In this document: piece by piece, positions 24,658-33,322 of the stretch
How positions within the stretch are numbered: the stretch's first letter is position 1
How the letters are laid out: each line of letters begins with the position of its first letter
Assembly (NCBI GenBank): GCA_964610505.1
Contig: CAZSXU010000003.1
Coordinates: 62,001-126,000 of the forward strand
DNA: 64,000 nucleotides
Source: CAZSXU01 sp964610505
Lineage (GTDB): Bacteria > Arandabacterota > Arandabacteria > JAGLYR01
Direction of reading: 5' to 3'
Made by a program: the position numbers and the translations under genes
The notes under the pieces: model-generated
Seen by the model: only the letters and a program-made list of their open reading frames with translations
Database searches by the model: none
Told to the model about the DNA's origin: nothing

Positions 24658-25761
24658 CTACTCTCCTGAGTTCCAATGCACAGTCCTCAGCCACGCATCC
24701 CGCCACCGATCCAGGTTGAAGGCCTCGCGCACCCGCCGCGCCTGTCTCTCGGCCATGGTTCCGCGGTGGTCATGAACTTCGCTCAGGGCCGCCGCCAGCG
24801 ACTCAGCCGTCGGTTCCACGTTGTGGGAGGGAAGGTCGACGAGTCCGCCAACCCGGGTCCCGAGCGTGGCCGTACCGCAGGCCATGGATTCGAGTGCAGC
24901 GATGGACGTGCCTTCACCGAAGATACTGGGGATCAGCGTCATTCGGGCGGACGAAAAGACGCGCGGCATGTCTTGCCACGGAACGTGACCCCAGAACTTG
25001 ACCCGGTCCGTCAACCCCAACTGCTCGACCCGCGCATCGAGCGAGCGCCGGTATGCCGCGTCCTCGTATCCTCCCGTGATCACGAGGTGGCACTCCCGAT
25101 GCTCGGGCCAGAATCGGGCGAACGACTCGACGGCCAGATGGAGGCCCCGGCGCGGAACGATGCTTCGGGGTACGAGGATCGGACGGAGCGCGGCAAGGTC
25201 CGGAATCGGTTCGGCGCGACGGAAGATTTCCGTGTCCACGCAGTTCGGGATGAACCATCGCCCGGGGCGGATTTCCTCGAAGTGGCGAGTGGCGGGCGTG
25301 ACGTCGACGCCCATCTGTCTGAAGAAGTCCGTGTCGTTCGAGACGATTCGGACCCCCGCGTTGCCGAAGGCCAGCTTTGACGCCCAGCGCCTGACCTTGT
25401 GATGGAGGGATCTCGGGGGGATCTCCCACTCCACGCCGTGTGAGACGACGATGATCCTCGGATGCCAGAGGACGGGGGGATAGTGGAAGCCGTAGTGGAC
25501 GATCAACAGGTCTTCACGCACCAGCTGTCTCAGCCATCTGAACAGGAGCGCGTTGTAGGCGTAGAGGACGGAAGCCCTGTAGCGCAGCCGGGGTGGAAGC
25601 TGGGGAACCGGCCGGATCTCCGGGTCTCGGACCCCGGTGTCCAGCTGATACACGCGCTGTGAATGTCCGTCGTTCTCGAGCACTCGAATGAGATTGGCCA
25701 GATAGGTCTCCTGGCCGCCGACGATGGGCTTATACCCGAATGAAACGTGACCGATTCTCAT
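24658..25761 (-). CDS. Glycosyltransferase family 4 (GT-B) protein
   Basis: A protein of 367 residues with the GT4 two-domain layout. The N terminus is RIGHVSFGYKPIVGGQETYLA and has the gly-rich acceptor loop. The C-terminal donor site has RVKFWGHVPWQDMPRVFSSA, then IPSIFGEGTSIAALESMACG, the E-x7-E signature. It would transfer a nucleotide-activated sugar in repeat-unit assembly. The ATG at 25761 immediately precedes the conserved N terminus. A promoter-like element lies upstream at 25864-25887. Confidence 0.88.
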   Translation of the reverse strand: MRIGHVSFGYKPIVGGQETYLANLIRVLENDGHSQRVYQLDTGVRDPEIRPVPQLPPRLRYRASVLYAYNALLFRWLRQLVREDLLIVHYGFHYPPVLWHPRIIVVSHGVEWEIPPRSLHHKVRRWASKLAFGNAGVRIVSNDTDFFRQMGVDVTPATRHFEEIRPGRWFIPNCVDTEIFRRAEPIPDLAALRPILVPRSIVPRRGLHLAVESFARFWPEHRECHLVITGGYEDAAYRRSLDARVEQLGLTDRVKFWGHVPWQDMPRVFSSARMTLIPSIFGEGTSIAALESMACGTATLGTRVGGLVDLPSHNVEPTAESLAAALSEVHDHRGTMAERQARRVREAFNLDRWRDAWLRTVHWNSGE

Positions 25762-25863
25762 GAGAAACTCATGTCCCGATCCCGGCCGATTGGGTCGCGC
25801 GGGAATCCGTTGCCTTCGCGCGCCGCAGGGTCCTTCGAAGCGAAGCGCCGTCCGGCTACAGTC

Positions 25864-25887
25864 GCACATCCCGGCGGACATTGTCAA
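25864..25887 (-). promoter_or_regulatory. Conserved promoter-like element (copy 1)
   Basis: On the minus strand this 24-base segment begins TTGACA and contains TCCGCC then GGATGTGC. It matches the segment at 33133-33156 at 20 of 24 positions. It lies about 100 bases upstream of the glycosyltransferase at 25761. The -10 is not clear at standard spacing, so the element could be an operator or an activator-dependent promoter. Confidence 0.45.
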
Positions 25888-25954
25888 CACCGCCGCCCGT
25901 GTGCTCCCCGGGACAACCCTCCGGGGGGACTCTCGTGAATGTGAACACGCGGCG

Positions 25955-27160
25955 TCAGAGAAGCTGCAGCAGGAGTTCCTCGGCGGATCTGGCCCGTGCA
26001 ACGAGACGGTCGCGAGCCTCATCGCTCCGCCGCGCCGCCGTCGGGAATTCGAGAAGGGTCCGCCGCGCACCATCGAGGACTGCGGCGGGATCGAGCGACT
26101 CGATGGGAAAGGACGCCTCGGTTCTGCCAATCTGTTCCATGAACCGGGCGACCTTGGGGTCGTAGACGATGGCGAGCGGGGCGACCCCCACCCGGGCTGC
26201 GAAGATCAGCGAGTGAAGCCGCGTACCCACCAGAAGATCCACTGCGGAGAGTAGCCCCATCATCTCCCTCGGGCGAAGCGGCGTATCGACCACGCGGAGA
26301 TTGCGGGTCCGTCCGGCCCGTTGCTCGATGTCTCTGCAGAGCGGGAGGTCTTCATGGTAGTCGAAAGGAACAAGGAAGACGCGGCAGTCGACGTCCCGAC
26401 ACAGTCCCGAAACGATCTGCCGAAGGTTTTCGACGTAGTTCGCCGACAGAGGCTCGCCGTCGGGCCAGATGTCTCTCCGATGGAACCAGGGTCGAGGGCA
26501 CACGGCCACCAAGGGTCGTGAATCGTCTTTCTCCCCGCGCCCGATGAAGCCGGCGAGTTCCACCAGGGGAGCAACGTCGTCCTTCGGGATCGGGTCAAGA
26601 AGAACCGCAGGATCCGCGCCGACGTGGGCCCGGACCCTGGAGCGAGTGATGTCGCGAACCACCTCGGCCGATCCCGCGTCGCGCACCGTCACAAGATGTG
26701 CCGAGCGGAGCGCGAGCGAGCTGATCCATCGGCCGTAGCGCGTCCTCAGGGGACCGATTCCCTGAGCATACACGGCCACGCGGCATCCCAGAAGGCGAGC
26801 GAGGAGCATCAGAAATGAGTACCGTGGGGCCGCCCCCCGTACCAGGCGGTTGGGAAACGTATCGTGAAGAAGGCCGCCGCCACCGCAGATGAGAAGATCC
26901 GATTCCCGGAACAGGCGGATCTTGCGAAGGAGATGCCGGCGCCAGCCCCCGAACACGGCGGGAACACCGTACTGCTCCGTTGTGGCTCTTTCATCGGTGG
27001 AGAGAACCGTAACCCGGGTCGGCTCGGGGGACCGGGCAAGTGTGTTGAGGAGGGACTCGAGGATGGCTTCGTCGCCCAGGTTGGCGGTTCCGTAAGCGCC
27101 GAGAACCAGCACGCGTTTGTGCGCCGCGGCCCGGCCGCGGTCGACTTCGTGATCCGTCAC
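25955..27160 (-). CDS. Polysaccharide pyruvyl transferase family protein (CsaB-like)
   Basis: A protein of 401 residues. The N-terminal KRVLVLGAYGTANLGDEAIL is the signature of the polysaccharide pyruvyl transferase family. Later are DLLICGGGGLLHDTF, VAVYAQGIGPLRT and LLVGTRLHSLIFAARVGVAPLAIVYDPK, also typical. These enzymes move pyruvate from phosphoenolpyruvate to a sugar to make a ketal that adds negative charge to surface polymers. The 3' neighbour in transcription order is the glycosyltransferase at 25761, after a 193-base gap. The start overlaps the preceding gene by 4 bases. Confidence 0.88.
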   Translation of the reverse strand: MTDHEVDRGRAAAHKRVLVLGAYGTANLGDEAILESLLNTLARSPEPTRVTVLSTDERATTEQYGVPAVFGGWRRHLLRKIRLFRESDLLICGGGGLLHDTFPNRLVRGAAPRYSFLMLLARLLGCRVAVYAQGIGPLRTRYGRWISSLALRSAHLVTVRDAGSAEVVRDITRSRVRAHVGADPAVLLDPIPKDDVAPLVELAGFIGRGEKDDSRPLVAVCPRPWFHRRDIWPDGEPLSANYVENLRQIVSGLCRDVDCRVFLVPFDYHEDLPLCRDIEQRAGRTRNLRVVDTPLRPREMMGLLSAVDLLVGTRLHSLIFAARVGVAPLAIVYDPKVARFMEQIGRTEASFPIESLDPAAVLDGARRTLLEFPTAARRSDEARDRLVARARSAEELLLQLL

Positions 27161-28710
27161 AGGTTATCTCTCCGATGTTCACGGCTGCGGCCGCCGGGCT
27201 GTCGACTCTCCGGCGCGTGGAAAACCGAATACGAGGTGCGGGCGGCCGCGTCCATTCGAAAGATTCCGGGAAAACCGGGAACCGCATGGATCGGTACATC
27301 CAGACCCCTGTCGCTCCGGACCGAAATCTCACCGGCGTTCGGTCCGCCGCACAACGTGATCGGTCCCGGACTCCAGAGATTGCGGAATCGCAGGCCCGGT
27401 ACGACGGCCCCGGGGCCCTCGGTGTCGCTCTCCTCGACGACGGCCATGGTCCACGGAGCAACCAACAGGGGCGGGATCCGGCTTGGGCATGTGGATCGAG
27501 CCTTCTGGATTTCGTTCCGCAACGCGAGGGCCTCGGCGAAGAACTTCGTTCCCCAAACGTGCAACTGAAGATGGATTCCGGCATACGGCTCGGCGCCGGA
27601 CGTCGCGTACTGGTAGAGACCGCCGGGGGCGGACTCGGGCGCCGCGGCCTGAACGTCTGCACAGTACCCGAGAAGACGATCGGCCGTTTCGAGGAGCCCT
27701 TGGTCGCCCGTGACTTGCCAGAGCCGGCACAGGAGCCAGGCGTATTGTGCCTCTCCGCTGACGTAGCTGAAGCCGGTGGCGGGTGTGCGTCCCTCGTCGA
27801 GGGGAATCCCGTAGGGCAGATACCCGTTCTTGCGAACGTGCGGCAACACGGCGGCCCGGACGATTCGTAGCGAGAGGTCCAGACCGCTGGGCTCGCCCGT
27901 GGCGAGAAAGTCCTCCAGGAGACCCCGGACGATGTAGGCGACCGGATGACTGTACGTGGCGCGTTCGGGGAGCTTGGGCCGCCGCCGGGAGAGAAGCGAC
28001 CGGAGCGGCCGTCGGCCCTCACGCGCACGGCACGGAGGAAGGAGTCCGCTCGGATACCGCTGCTCGACTTCGCCGGCGATCCAATCCCGGCACGACGCGG
28101 CCATGTGTTCGAAGCGGGGGTCCCCCGTTGCCCGGCCAAGTGCATGCCAGCCTGCGGCGCCGCGGACCTGGATGTAGGTCCTGCGAAGTCCCCAATCTTC
28201 GTCGCCCCGGGGCTCGTACGGTTGTCCCGCAATCACGGCCGGACGGAAGCTGCCGTCCGGACTCTGGAGACGCGCGCAGAACTCCCCAGCGCGAACCGCG
28301 CCCCGGAGAAATCCCTCGTCCGACGTATGGTGGTAGAGGGAGATGAACCCCTCTACGGCCTGCGCCGTGTCAAACACGTAGTACTCCGGTTTCAGATCGG
28401 CGGCGGGGACCGCTCCGGCTGCAGGGCCACTCGATTCCTGAACCCGAAGAAGCGCGCGCCCCATCTCGGCGGCGGTGTCTTCGTAGCCGGGCTCATGGAG
28501 CACGCGGGCCGCCTCGAGCAGCCCGCGAATCGTATAGCCGGTGACTTCGGGGTAGGGTTTCACCCAACGCCCGATTCGCGCATCGAAGGATCTCAAGAGT
28601 CCTCCGTGTGGAGCGTGCTCCGCGTGGTCGATGCCGGCCAGCACGTATGCCCACGCCCGGCGAAGGCAATCGGACGGGAGTGGATGTGAGGAAACATCGG
28701 GGTGCGTCAT
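27157..28710 (-). CDS. Alpha/alpha-barrel (six-hairpin glycosidase-like) protein
   Basis: A 517-residue protein whose first 420 residues look like repeated helical hairpins of an alpha/alpha toroid: VTGYTIRGLLEAARVL, YVFDTAQAVEGFISLYHHT, RTYIQVRGAAGWHALGRAT and YSHPVAYIVRGLLEDFLATG. Such folds occur in glycoside hydrolases, epimerases and polysaccharide lyases. I see no signature that fixes the reaction. It has no signal peptide, so it would act in the cytoplasm, perhaps on a sugar intermediate. It overlaps both neighbours by 4 bases, so it is tightly coupled to the pyruvyl transferase and the glycosyltransferase. Confidence 0.68.
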   Translation of the reverse strand: MTHPDVSSHPLPSDCLRRAWAYVLAGIDHAEHAPHGGLLRSFDARIGRWVKPYPEVTGYTIRGLLEAARVLHEPGYEDTAAEMGRALLRVQESSGPAAGAVPAADLKPEYYVFDTAQAVEGFISLYHHTSDEGFLRGAVRAGEFCARLQSPDGSFRPAVIAGQPYEPRGDEDWGLRRTYIQVRGAAGWHALGRATGDPRFEHMAASCRDWIAGEVEQRYPSGLLPPCRAREGRRPLRSLLSRRRPKLPERATYSHPVAYIVRGLLEDFLATGEPSGLDLSLRIVRAAVLPHVRKNGYLPYGIPLDEGRTPATGFSYVSGEAQYAWLLCRLWQVTGDQGLLETADRLLGYCADVQAAAPESAPGGLYQYATSGAEPYAGIHLQLHVWGTKFFAEALALRNEIQKARSTCPSRIPPLLVAPWTMAVVEESDTEGPGAVVPGLRFRNLWSPGPITLCGGPNAGEISVRSDRGLDVPIHAVPGFPGIFRMDAAARTSYSVFHAPESRQPGGRSREHRRDNL

Positions 28711-29849
28711 CCGGACCTCCCGCGCCCCTGTGCCGCCACGCTGCGATAAAAGGCCAGCAAGTCGGGCATGTAGTGTTCCATCGTGTATTCGGTTCGGAAG
28801 GGCACCTCGAAAGGTTCATCCATCCGTTCGAGAATCTGCTCGGGTTCCTCGACGGAGAAACCCACGCCGCGGGACTCAACAAAATCGGTCAGGGACCGGA
28901 AGGGTCCCACGATTGCCGGAAGACCTGCGGCCAGGTACTCGAAGATCTTGTTCGGAAGAGACGTCTGGTAGATCTCCTCCGTTGCCCCCCGGTACCAGAG
29001 AATGACCCCGAAGTCGTACCGCGTGAACTCGAGGAGAAGCTGCCGGTACGGCAGTGTGGGATGCCAGTGCATGAGAGGCTGGTCCGCGCAGGATCTCCTG
29101 AGGGCCGTGAGGTGGGCCGCATCACCGATGGGGTAGAGGTGGACGTGGAGGCCGACCCTCGCAACCTCGAGGAGGCGATCGAGCTTGGGCCGATTCAGAT
29201 CTCCCACAAAAACCAGGTGTCGCCCGCCCTCCGTTTCGCTGAGCTTCGGGAGTCGGTCCTGCGGGACGTCCTCCGCAAGGACCGCATTCGGCACGATCAC
29301 CGTCTCGGCCGAAATGCGATACGCCGATCTCGCGTACTCCAGCATATAGGACGACGTGTAGATGAGACCGTCCAGCTCCTCGTGGACGTACTGCTCCCAG
29401 CGCAGTTGCTTCCGATACATGTACCGTTCCCGGAGGCCATACCGCGGATTTGTTTCGTCGGTCTGTCGCCGCGGGAAGATCGAATAGAGATCATGAACGT
29501 CATGGACCACGGGGAGCGAACCGTACCGATAAGCGTAGTGTCCCAGACGGTCGGGCCCCCTGGAGTTCACGAGGTCGGCGCCCGATTCCCGGATCATCCG
29601 GCCCAGCCGGCGTCCCGCGGATCGTTCCTCCAGCATGAAATAGCGGATCTTCTCCGGGAGCGTGCGGGGAAGCCGACCGCGCCAGTAGCGCGGTTCTGCG
29701 AACACGTACCCGAGGGCCTCGAATCTCGGATCGTATCCCCGTGCCTCCAGAATCAGCCGGTACGTGAGATCGGGATCCACGTTCATCGCGGCCCGGCTGA
29801 TCTTGTAGCTTCGGCAACAGGGATGGATCTGGAGGGCCAGAATGTTCAT
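28707..29849 (-). CDS. Glycosyltransferase (GT-B, family 4-like)
   Basis: A 380-residue protein. The N terminus is NILALQIHPCCRSYKIS. The central part has the receptor-like PVVHDVHDLYSIFPRRQ and GLIYTSSYMLEYAR, and then IVPNAVLAEDVP with RHLVFVGDLNRPKLDRLLEV. The donor-site region is TSLPNKIFEYLAAGLPAIV, a K-x-x-EYLA-x-G-P signature of GT4 enzymes. It probably adds a sugar to the lipid-linked repeat unit. The ATGA overlap at 28707-28710 couples it to the next gene. Confidence 0.83.
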   Translation of the reverse strand: MNILALQIHPCCRSYKISRAAMNVDPDLTYRLILEARGYDPRFEALGYVFAEPRYWRGRLPRTLPEKIRYFMLEERSAGRRLGRMIRESGADLVNSRGPDRLGHYAYRYGSLPVVHDVHDLYSIFPRRQTDETNPRYGLRERYMYRKQLRWEQYVHEELDGLIYTSSYMLEYARSAYRISAETVIVPNAVLAEDVPQDRLPKLSETEGGRHLVFVGDLNRPKLDRLLEVARVGLHVHLYPIGDAAHLTALRRSCADQPLMHWHPTLPYRQLLLEFTRYDFGVILWYRGATEEIYQTSLPNKIFEYLAAGLPAIVGPFRSLTDFVESRGVGFSVEEPEQILERMDEPFEVPFRTEYTMEHYMPDLLAFYRSVAAQGRGRSG

Positions 29850-29856
29850 CGATGCG

Positions 29857-30624
29857 CTACTCCGTCTCTCTCCGTCCGGCCAGAAGGCTCCAGTAGCCTC
29901 GGCCCGGCAGGACCGCCTCGGCGAGCGTTTCCAGGGGGCCAGAGAACGGCGTCCGGTTGAGGACGAAGGACATCAGCCGGCCAATCACTCGAACCTCGGC
30001 CAGTCCGTCCAGTGGCCCGAAGACCCGGACTCGAACGACTTCAAACCCGGCACCGTCGAAGCTCGTGTGAATCTCGGCCGACGGGGACTCGAATCCCCCG
30101 TACGGCCACTGCCCTCTTTTCTCGAGACGCCGCCTCCGTCTGCGGTACAGTTCGCCGTCCGTGCGGGGAACGACGGCAACGACCCAGCCTCCGGGCCGTG
30201 TCACCCGCTTCATCTCCTTCAGGAGAACCCTCTGCTCCCCGGGAGCGATCGTCTGAAGGACTCCCGCGTTCCAGGTGAGATCGAACATGCCGTCAGGGAA
30301 CGGAAGTGCCCCCATATCCGCCGCGACGAACGCCGCCTCCACACCGGCCGCGAGGGACTCGCTCCGTCCGATTCGGAGCGCGCGGAGCACATAGTCCACC
30401 AACACGCACGAATGTCGACTCCCCGCCAGACGCAAGGAAACATGCCCGGAGCCGCTTCCGGTCTCAAGAAGAAGACCTCGCCGCGCGTCGATGAGGAACT
30501 CTCTGAGCAATCGGAGGAGATTCCGGTCCGTATGCGTCCATGCGAGCCGGCCGGGTAGAATTCGCCACGCGTGTTCCCAATCCTGCCGACTCGTGCACCT
30601 GCCTGATCTTCCGCCGTCGGACAT
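29857..30624 (-). CDS. SAM-dependent methyltransferase (class I)
   Basis: A protein of 255 residues. Motif I is GLLLETGSGSGHVSLRLAG, motif II follows as DMGALPFPDGMFDLTWNAGVL, and motif III is VTRPGGWVVAVVPR, so the fold is clear. It is a paralogue-like neighbour of the methyltransferase at 30629, and the pair is separated by 4 bases. The substrate is probably a sugar or a lipid-linked glycan, judged only from context. Confidence 0.82.
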   Translation of the reverse strand: MSDGGRSGRCTSRQDWEHAWRILPGRLAWTHTDRNLLRLLREFLIDARRGLLLETGSGSGHVSLRLAGSRHSCVLVDYVLRALRIGRSESLAAGVEAAFVAADMGALPFPDGMFDLTWNAGVLQTIAPGEQRVLLKEMKRVTRPGGWVVAVVPRTDGELYRRRRRRLEKRGQWPYGGFESPSAEIHTSFDGAGFEVVRVRVFGPLDGLAEVRVIGRLMSFVLNRTPFSGPLETLAEAVLPGRGYWSLLAGRRETE

Positions 30625-30628
30625 GGAC

Positions 30629-31357
30629 CTACCTCTTCCGGCCTGCCGTTGAGAGGAAGTAGCCGGGGAGGACCCGATCGACGAACCGCAGATTCGACTC
30701 CATCCAACCGGTGAGTCTGGGAATCACTCTCAGCACGGGGAGGTAGCTCAGAAAGTGAATCTGACCCCAGAAACCAATGGTCCGTTCCTCTTCCACCGTC
30801 AATCCGGCCGCGCGGAACTCGCGTTCCATAGTGGCCAGCGGTTCTTCACGACCAAAGACCCAGGTGCCGCGCTTCTCTGCGAACCACTTACCGAATCGGT
30901 AGACATGAGCCCCGGCGTAGGGAGCAAACGTGATGACCCACCCTCCCGGACGGCACACTCGAGCCATCTCGTCCAGAATTCGGGTCCTGGCCTCGTGATC
31001 GAAATGTTCCACCACCCCTTCATTCCAGACGACGTCGAAACACCCGTCGCCGAAGGGGAGATGGAAGATCGACCCCCTTGTGAAGGTTCCCCCAAGAGAT
31101 GGGCCGCCGTACAGGGCTCGACTCAGGGCGACGGCTTCGTGGCTGGCATCCACGAGAGACGTCTCTGCCCCGTCCCGGGCGAGAACCCGGGAAATCTTCC
31201 CGGACCCGCTTCCCGCCTCGAGGAAGCGTTGGTCCACCGGCGGACCGCACCATCCCTTGAGCGCGGTGAGAACGGCGAGATCTACGCTCGTGAGCCGTTC
31301 GGCCAGCGCCGCGCTCTCTTTCCAGTACTCGTTCCAGTTGGCCTGCCGCAGTTCCAT
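30629..31357 (-). CDS. SAM-dependent methyltransferase (class I)
   Basis: A protein of 242 residues beginning MELRQANWNEYWKESA. Motif I is FLEAGSGSGKISRVLARDG, then LPFGDGCFDVVWNEGVVEHF and VCRPGGWVITFAPYAG. The EGVVEHF pattern is close to that of the methyltransferase at 23724. It follows the flippase gene by 30 bases and is presumably in the same transcript. Confidence 0.83.
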   Translation of the reverse strand: MELRQANWNEYWKESAALAERLTSVDLAVLTALKGWCGPPVDQRFLEAGSGSGKISRVLARDGAETSLVDASHEAVALSRALYGGPSLGGTFTRGSIFHLPFGDGCFDVVWNEGVVEHFDHEARTRILDEMARVCRPGGWVITFAPYAGAHVYRFGKWFAEKRGTWVFGREEPLATMEREFRAAGLTVEEERTIGFWGQIHFLSYLPVLRVIPRLTGWMESNLRFVDRVLPGYFLSTAGRKR

Positions 31358-31387
31358 TAGATGTTCCCAGCCGGGGTCTCTCCGTCG

Positions 31388-32929
31388 TCACGCAGGCATT
31401 CCCGTAGAGGTCGCGGATTTGCCCAACGCCCCGCGCAGAACCAAACTGAAATCCTCCCGGTTCACGAGCCCGAGAGCGCGGACCACCCCCGCGTACATCA
31501 GAATCAATACCATTCCCCTCCCCAAACCCAGCCAGGGGGAAGCGGGCGCATAGAGAAACGCGGCACCGATGAGGCAGATATTGATCAGCATCAGCCAGAC
31601 GACGCGGCGAGGCACGACCACGCCGAGTGTCCGGTAGGCCAGCCATGCATCCAGCACGACGACACACAGCAGGTGCGCGCTCTTCCCGACCGCAACCCCC
31701 AAGGCCCCGAGGTGGGTCACCAGCCAGAGGGAGAGAACCAGCTGCAGAGCCACGGCCGCGGCGCCGTTCAAGAGCGCACGGCCCACGCGGCCCGCCGCGA
31801 CGACGAGAGCTCCGTTGATCGTAGAAACGGCCGAGAGAGTGAACACACTCGAAAGGAGAACCAGGCTGCCCCGACTCGTGGCGAACTCGATCCCGAACAG
31901 GCTCAGAATGTCCCCGGAGAAGCAAACGAGGGCGAGGCCGATTCCGCCGACCAGGACCGAGGTATACCGGATCAGTCGGCGGTAGGCCCGATGAACCTGT
32001 TGCGGGTCTCCCTGGGGCAGCAGATTACAGAAGAAGGGAAAAACCGTCTGGAGTAGGACCACCGGGACCCAACGGACGAATTCGGCCGATGCCAGCGCCG
32101 CCTTGTAGAGACCCAGATCGTACACCCCGAGTCGGTTGGAGACGATGACCAGATCGAGATTCCCGAAGCCGAAAGCAACGACCGCACCGGCGAAGGACAG
32201 GAGGCTGAAACTCCAGAAACCGCGCGGAGCAATGCTCCCGGACCACGCGGTCCACGTCCTCGTGATCGGGTACGAGCGCAGGGCCGCCACGGTCAGAGAG
32301 ACCAAATTCGCCGCCAGGACGAGCGACAGGATCATGAGCGGTACATTGGTGCGGACCGGCTCTCTCCGGTAAGCCAGCACGAGCGCCACGGTACCCAGGG
32401 AGACCAGGAACGGTGTGACCTTGGTCGCGATCGCCATGCCCTTGATGTCCATTTCCGACTGCAGGATGGACGTCAGGATTCGGGTGATCACCGCAAGGGG
32501 AGCCAGGAGAATGAGGAGCGGGAAGAGCCGGGCCGCCAGCGCCGTCTCTCCTCCGAAGAGCAGACGTTGGATGGGTCCGGGATCGATCAGGAGGAAGACG
32601 ACGGCGGCCGCGAGAAGGACGGCCGGGAGTCTCCCATAGCTGGTCAGGAGTCGGCCCTTTTCCCGAAGCGCCAAGCGCGGCAGATATCGCACGAGCGCCT
32701 GGTCCGCTCCGGGGATGAGAAACGTCATGCATGCCATCTGGAAGAGAATGATCAGGCTGTACGCGCCGAGAGCATCGGGCCCCACCCGGCCGAGAAGAAC
32801 GCTGATCATGTAGGTGAGCGGAAGCGAGAGGGCGCCCAGGAGCAGAGTCCACCGCGCGCCGGCCACGGAACGGTCCAGGAGCACCGTGATCGGATTCATC
32901 TCATTCCTGGTCGTCAGATCCACGCTCAT
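31388..32929 (-). CDS. Oligosaccharide flippase/polysaccharide biosynthesis membrane protein (MATE/MVF-like)
   Basis: A protein of about 513 residues with about 12-14 membrane helices. The N terminus LSLPLTYMISVLLGRVGPDALGAYSL is the usual start of Wzx-type flippases. Later segments include FSLLSFAGAVVAFGFGNLDLV, YKAALASAEFVRWVPVVLLQT and LFGIEFATSRGSLVLLS. It would move lipid-linked repeat units to the outer leaflet. ATG 32929 is chosen because the extra residues from 32977 are hydrophilic and arginine-rich. It is the first gene of the minus-strand series. Confidence 0.88.
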   Translation of the reverse strand: MSVDLTTRNEMNPITVLLDRSVAGARWTLLLGALSLPLTYMISVLLGRVGPDALGAYSLIILFQMACMTFLIPGADQALVRYLPRLALREKGRLLTSYGRLPAVLLAAAVVFLLIDPGPIQRLLFGGETALAARLFPLLILLAPLAVITRILTSILQSEMDIKGMAIATKVTPFLVSLGTVALVLAYRREPVRTNVPLMILSLVLAANLVSLTVAALRSYPITRTWTAWSGSIAPRGFWSFSLLSFAGAVVAFGFGNLDLVIVSNRLGVYDLGLYKAALASAEFVRWVPVVLLQTVFPFFCNLLPQGDPQQVHRAYRRLIRYTSVLVGGIGLALVCFSGDILSLFGIEFATSRGSLVLLSSVFTLSAVSTINGALVVAAGRVGRALLNGAAAVALQLVLSLWLVTHLGALGVAVGKSAHLLCVVVLDAWLAYRTLGVVVPRRVVWLMLINICLIGAAFLYAPASPWLGLGRGMVLILMYAGVVRALGLVNREDFSLVLRGALGKSATSTGMPA

Positions 32930-33132
32930 GGTCACAGCCTCATCGAGCGCCCGCCGCCCGCGGGGTCCCCACCTCAAACGATGGGGCGTTAATCGTTCAA
33001 CGCCCCGACGCGTTCGGAATCATCGCGGCAGTAGTCTGCCACCCCGCCGCATGTCTTTCAAGGGATTTTGAGCCGTTGCCCGGTCCGCTCCCGGGTGGGG
33101 ACCGGGTGCCCGCCCGCGGCGCGCCGACCATT

Positions 33133-33156
33133 GCACATCCTGGCGGATTCTGTCAA
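33133..33156 (-). promoter_or_regulatory. Conserved promoter-like element (copy 2), flippase operon
   Basis: On the minus strand, TTGACA (33156-33151), then GAATCCGCCAGGATGTGC. It matches the 25864 element at 20 of 24 positions. A conventional -10 is not obvious (CAATGG at 17-base spacing). It lies about 200 bases before the flippase start. Its first 16 bases are one arm of the inverted repeat described with the plus-strand promoter. Confidence 0.5.
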
Positions 33157-33180
33157 TAGCAGCTACCGGCTTCGGGTTTG

Positions 33181-33209
33181 TTGACAGGATCTGCCAACCG
33201 GTGATAAAG
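33181..33209 (+). promoter_or_regulatory. Promoter for the first C25 peptidase gene
   Basis: TTGACA (33181-33186), 17 bases, ATAAAG (33204-33209); TAAAGT at 18 bases is equally good. The arm TTGACAGGATCTGCCA (33181-33196) is an inverted copy, at 14 of 16 positions, of 33141-33156 on the other side of a 24-base spacer. The two divergent promoters thus share a symmetric regulatory module. Confidence 0.65.
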
Positions 33210-33322
33210 TGGGAACCCATTCCTGCCGAAGATGTCTAAATATTGGGGAAACGATGCCCGGGGCGTTTGCGGTTCACCCGTGGGCGCCCGGGAATGGGGT
33301 TGCGAACACCGGGGAGGTCAAG

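Larger units (their letters stand above)
32930..33322. other. Divergent intergenic region between flippase (-) and C25 peptidase (+)
   Basis: This stretch of about 390 bases has no convincing gene. It holds two divergent promoters (33133-33156 minus, 33181-33209 plus) and, in the minus-strand leader, two perfect 8-bp hairpins: CCCGGTCC/GGACCGGG (33079-33106) and GGGGCGTT/AACGCCCC (32983-33006). Neither has a T-tract. The plus-strand leader has a CCCGGGG...CGCCCGGG hairpin near 33256-33293. Confidence 0.55.
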
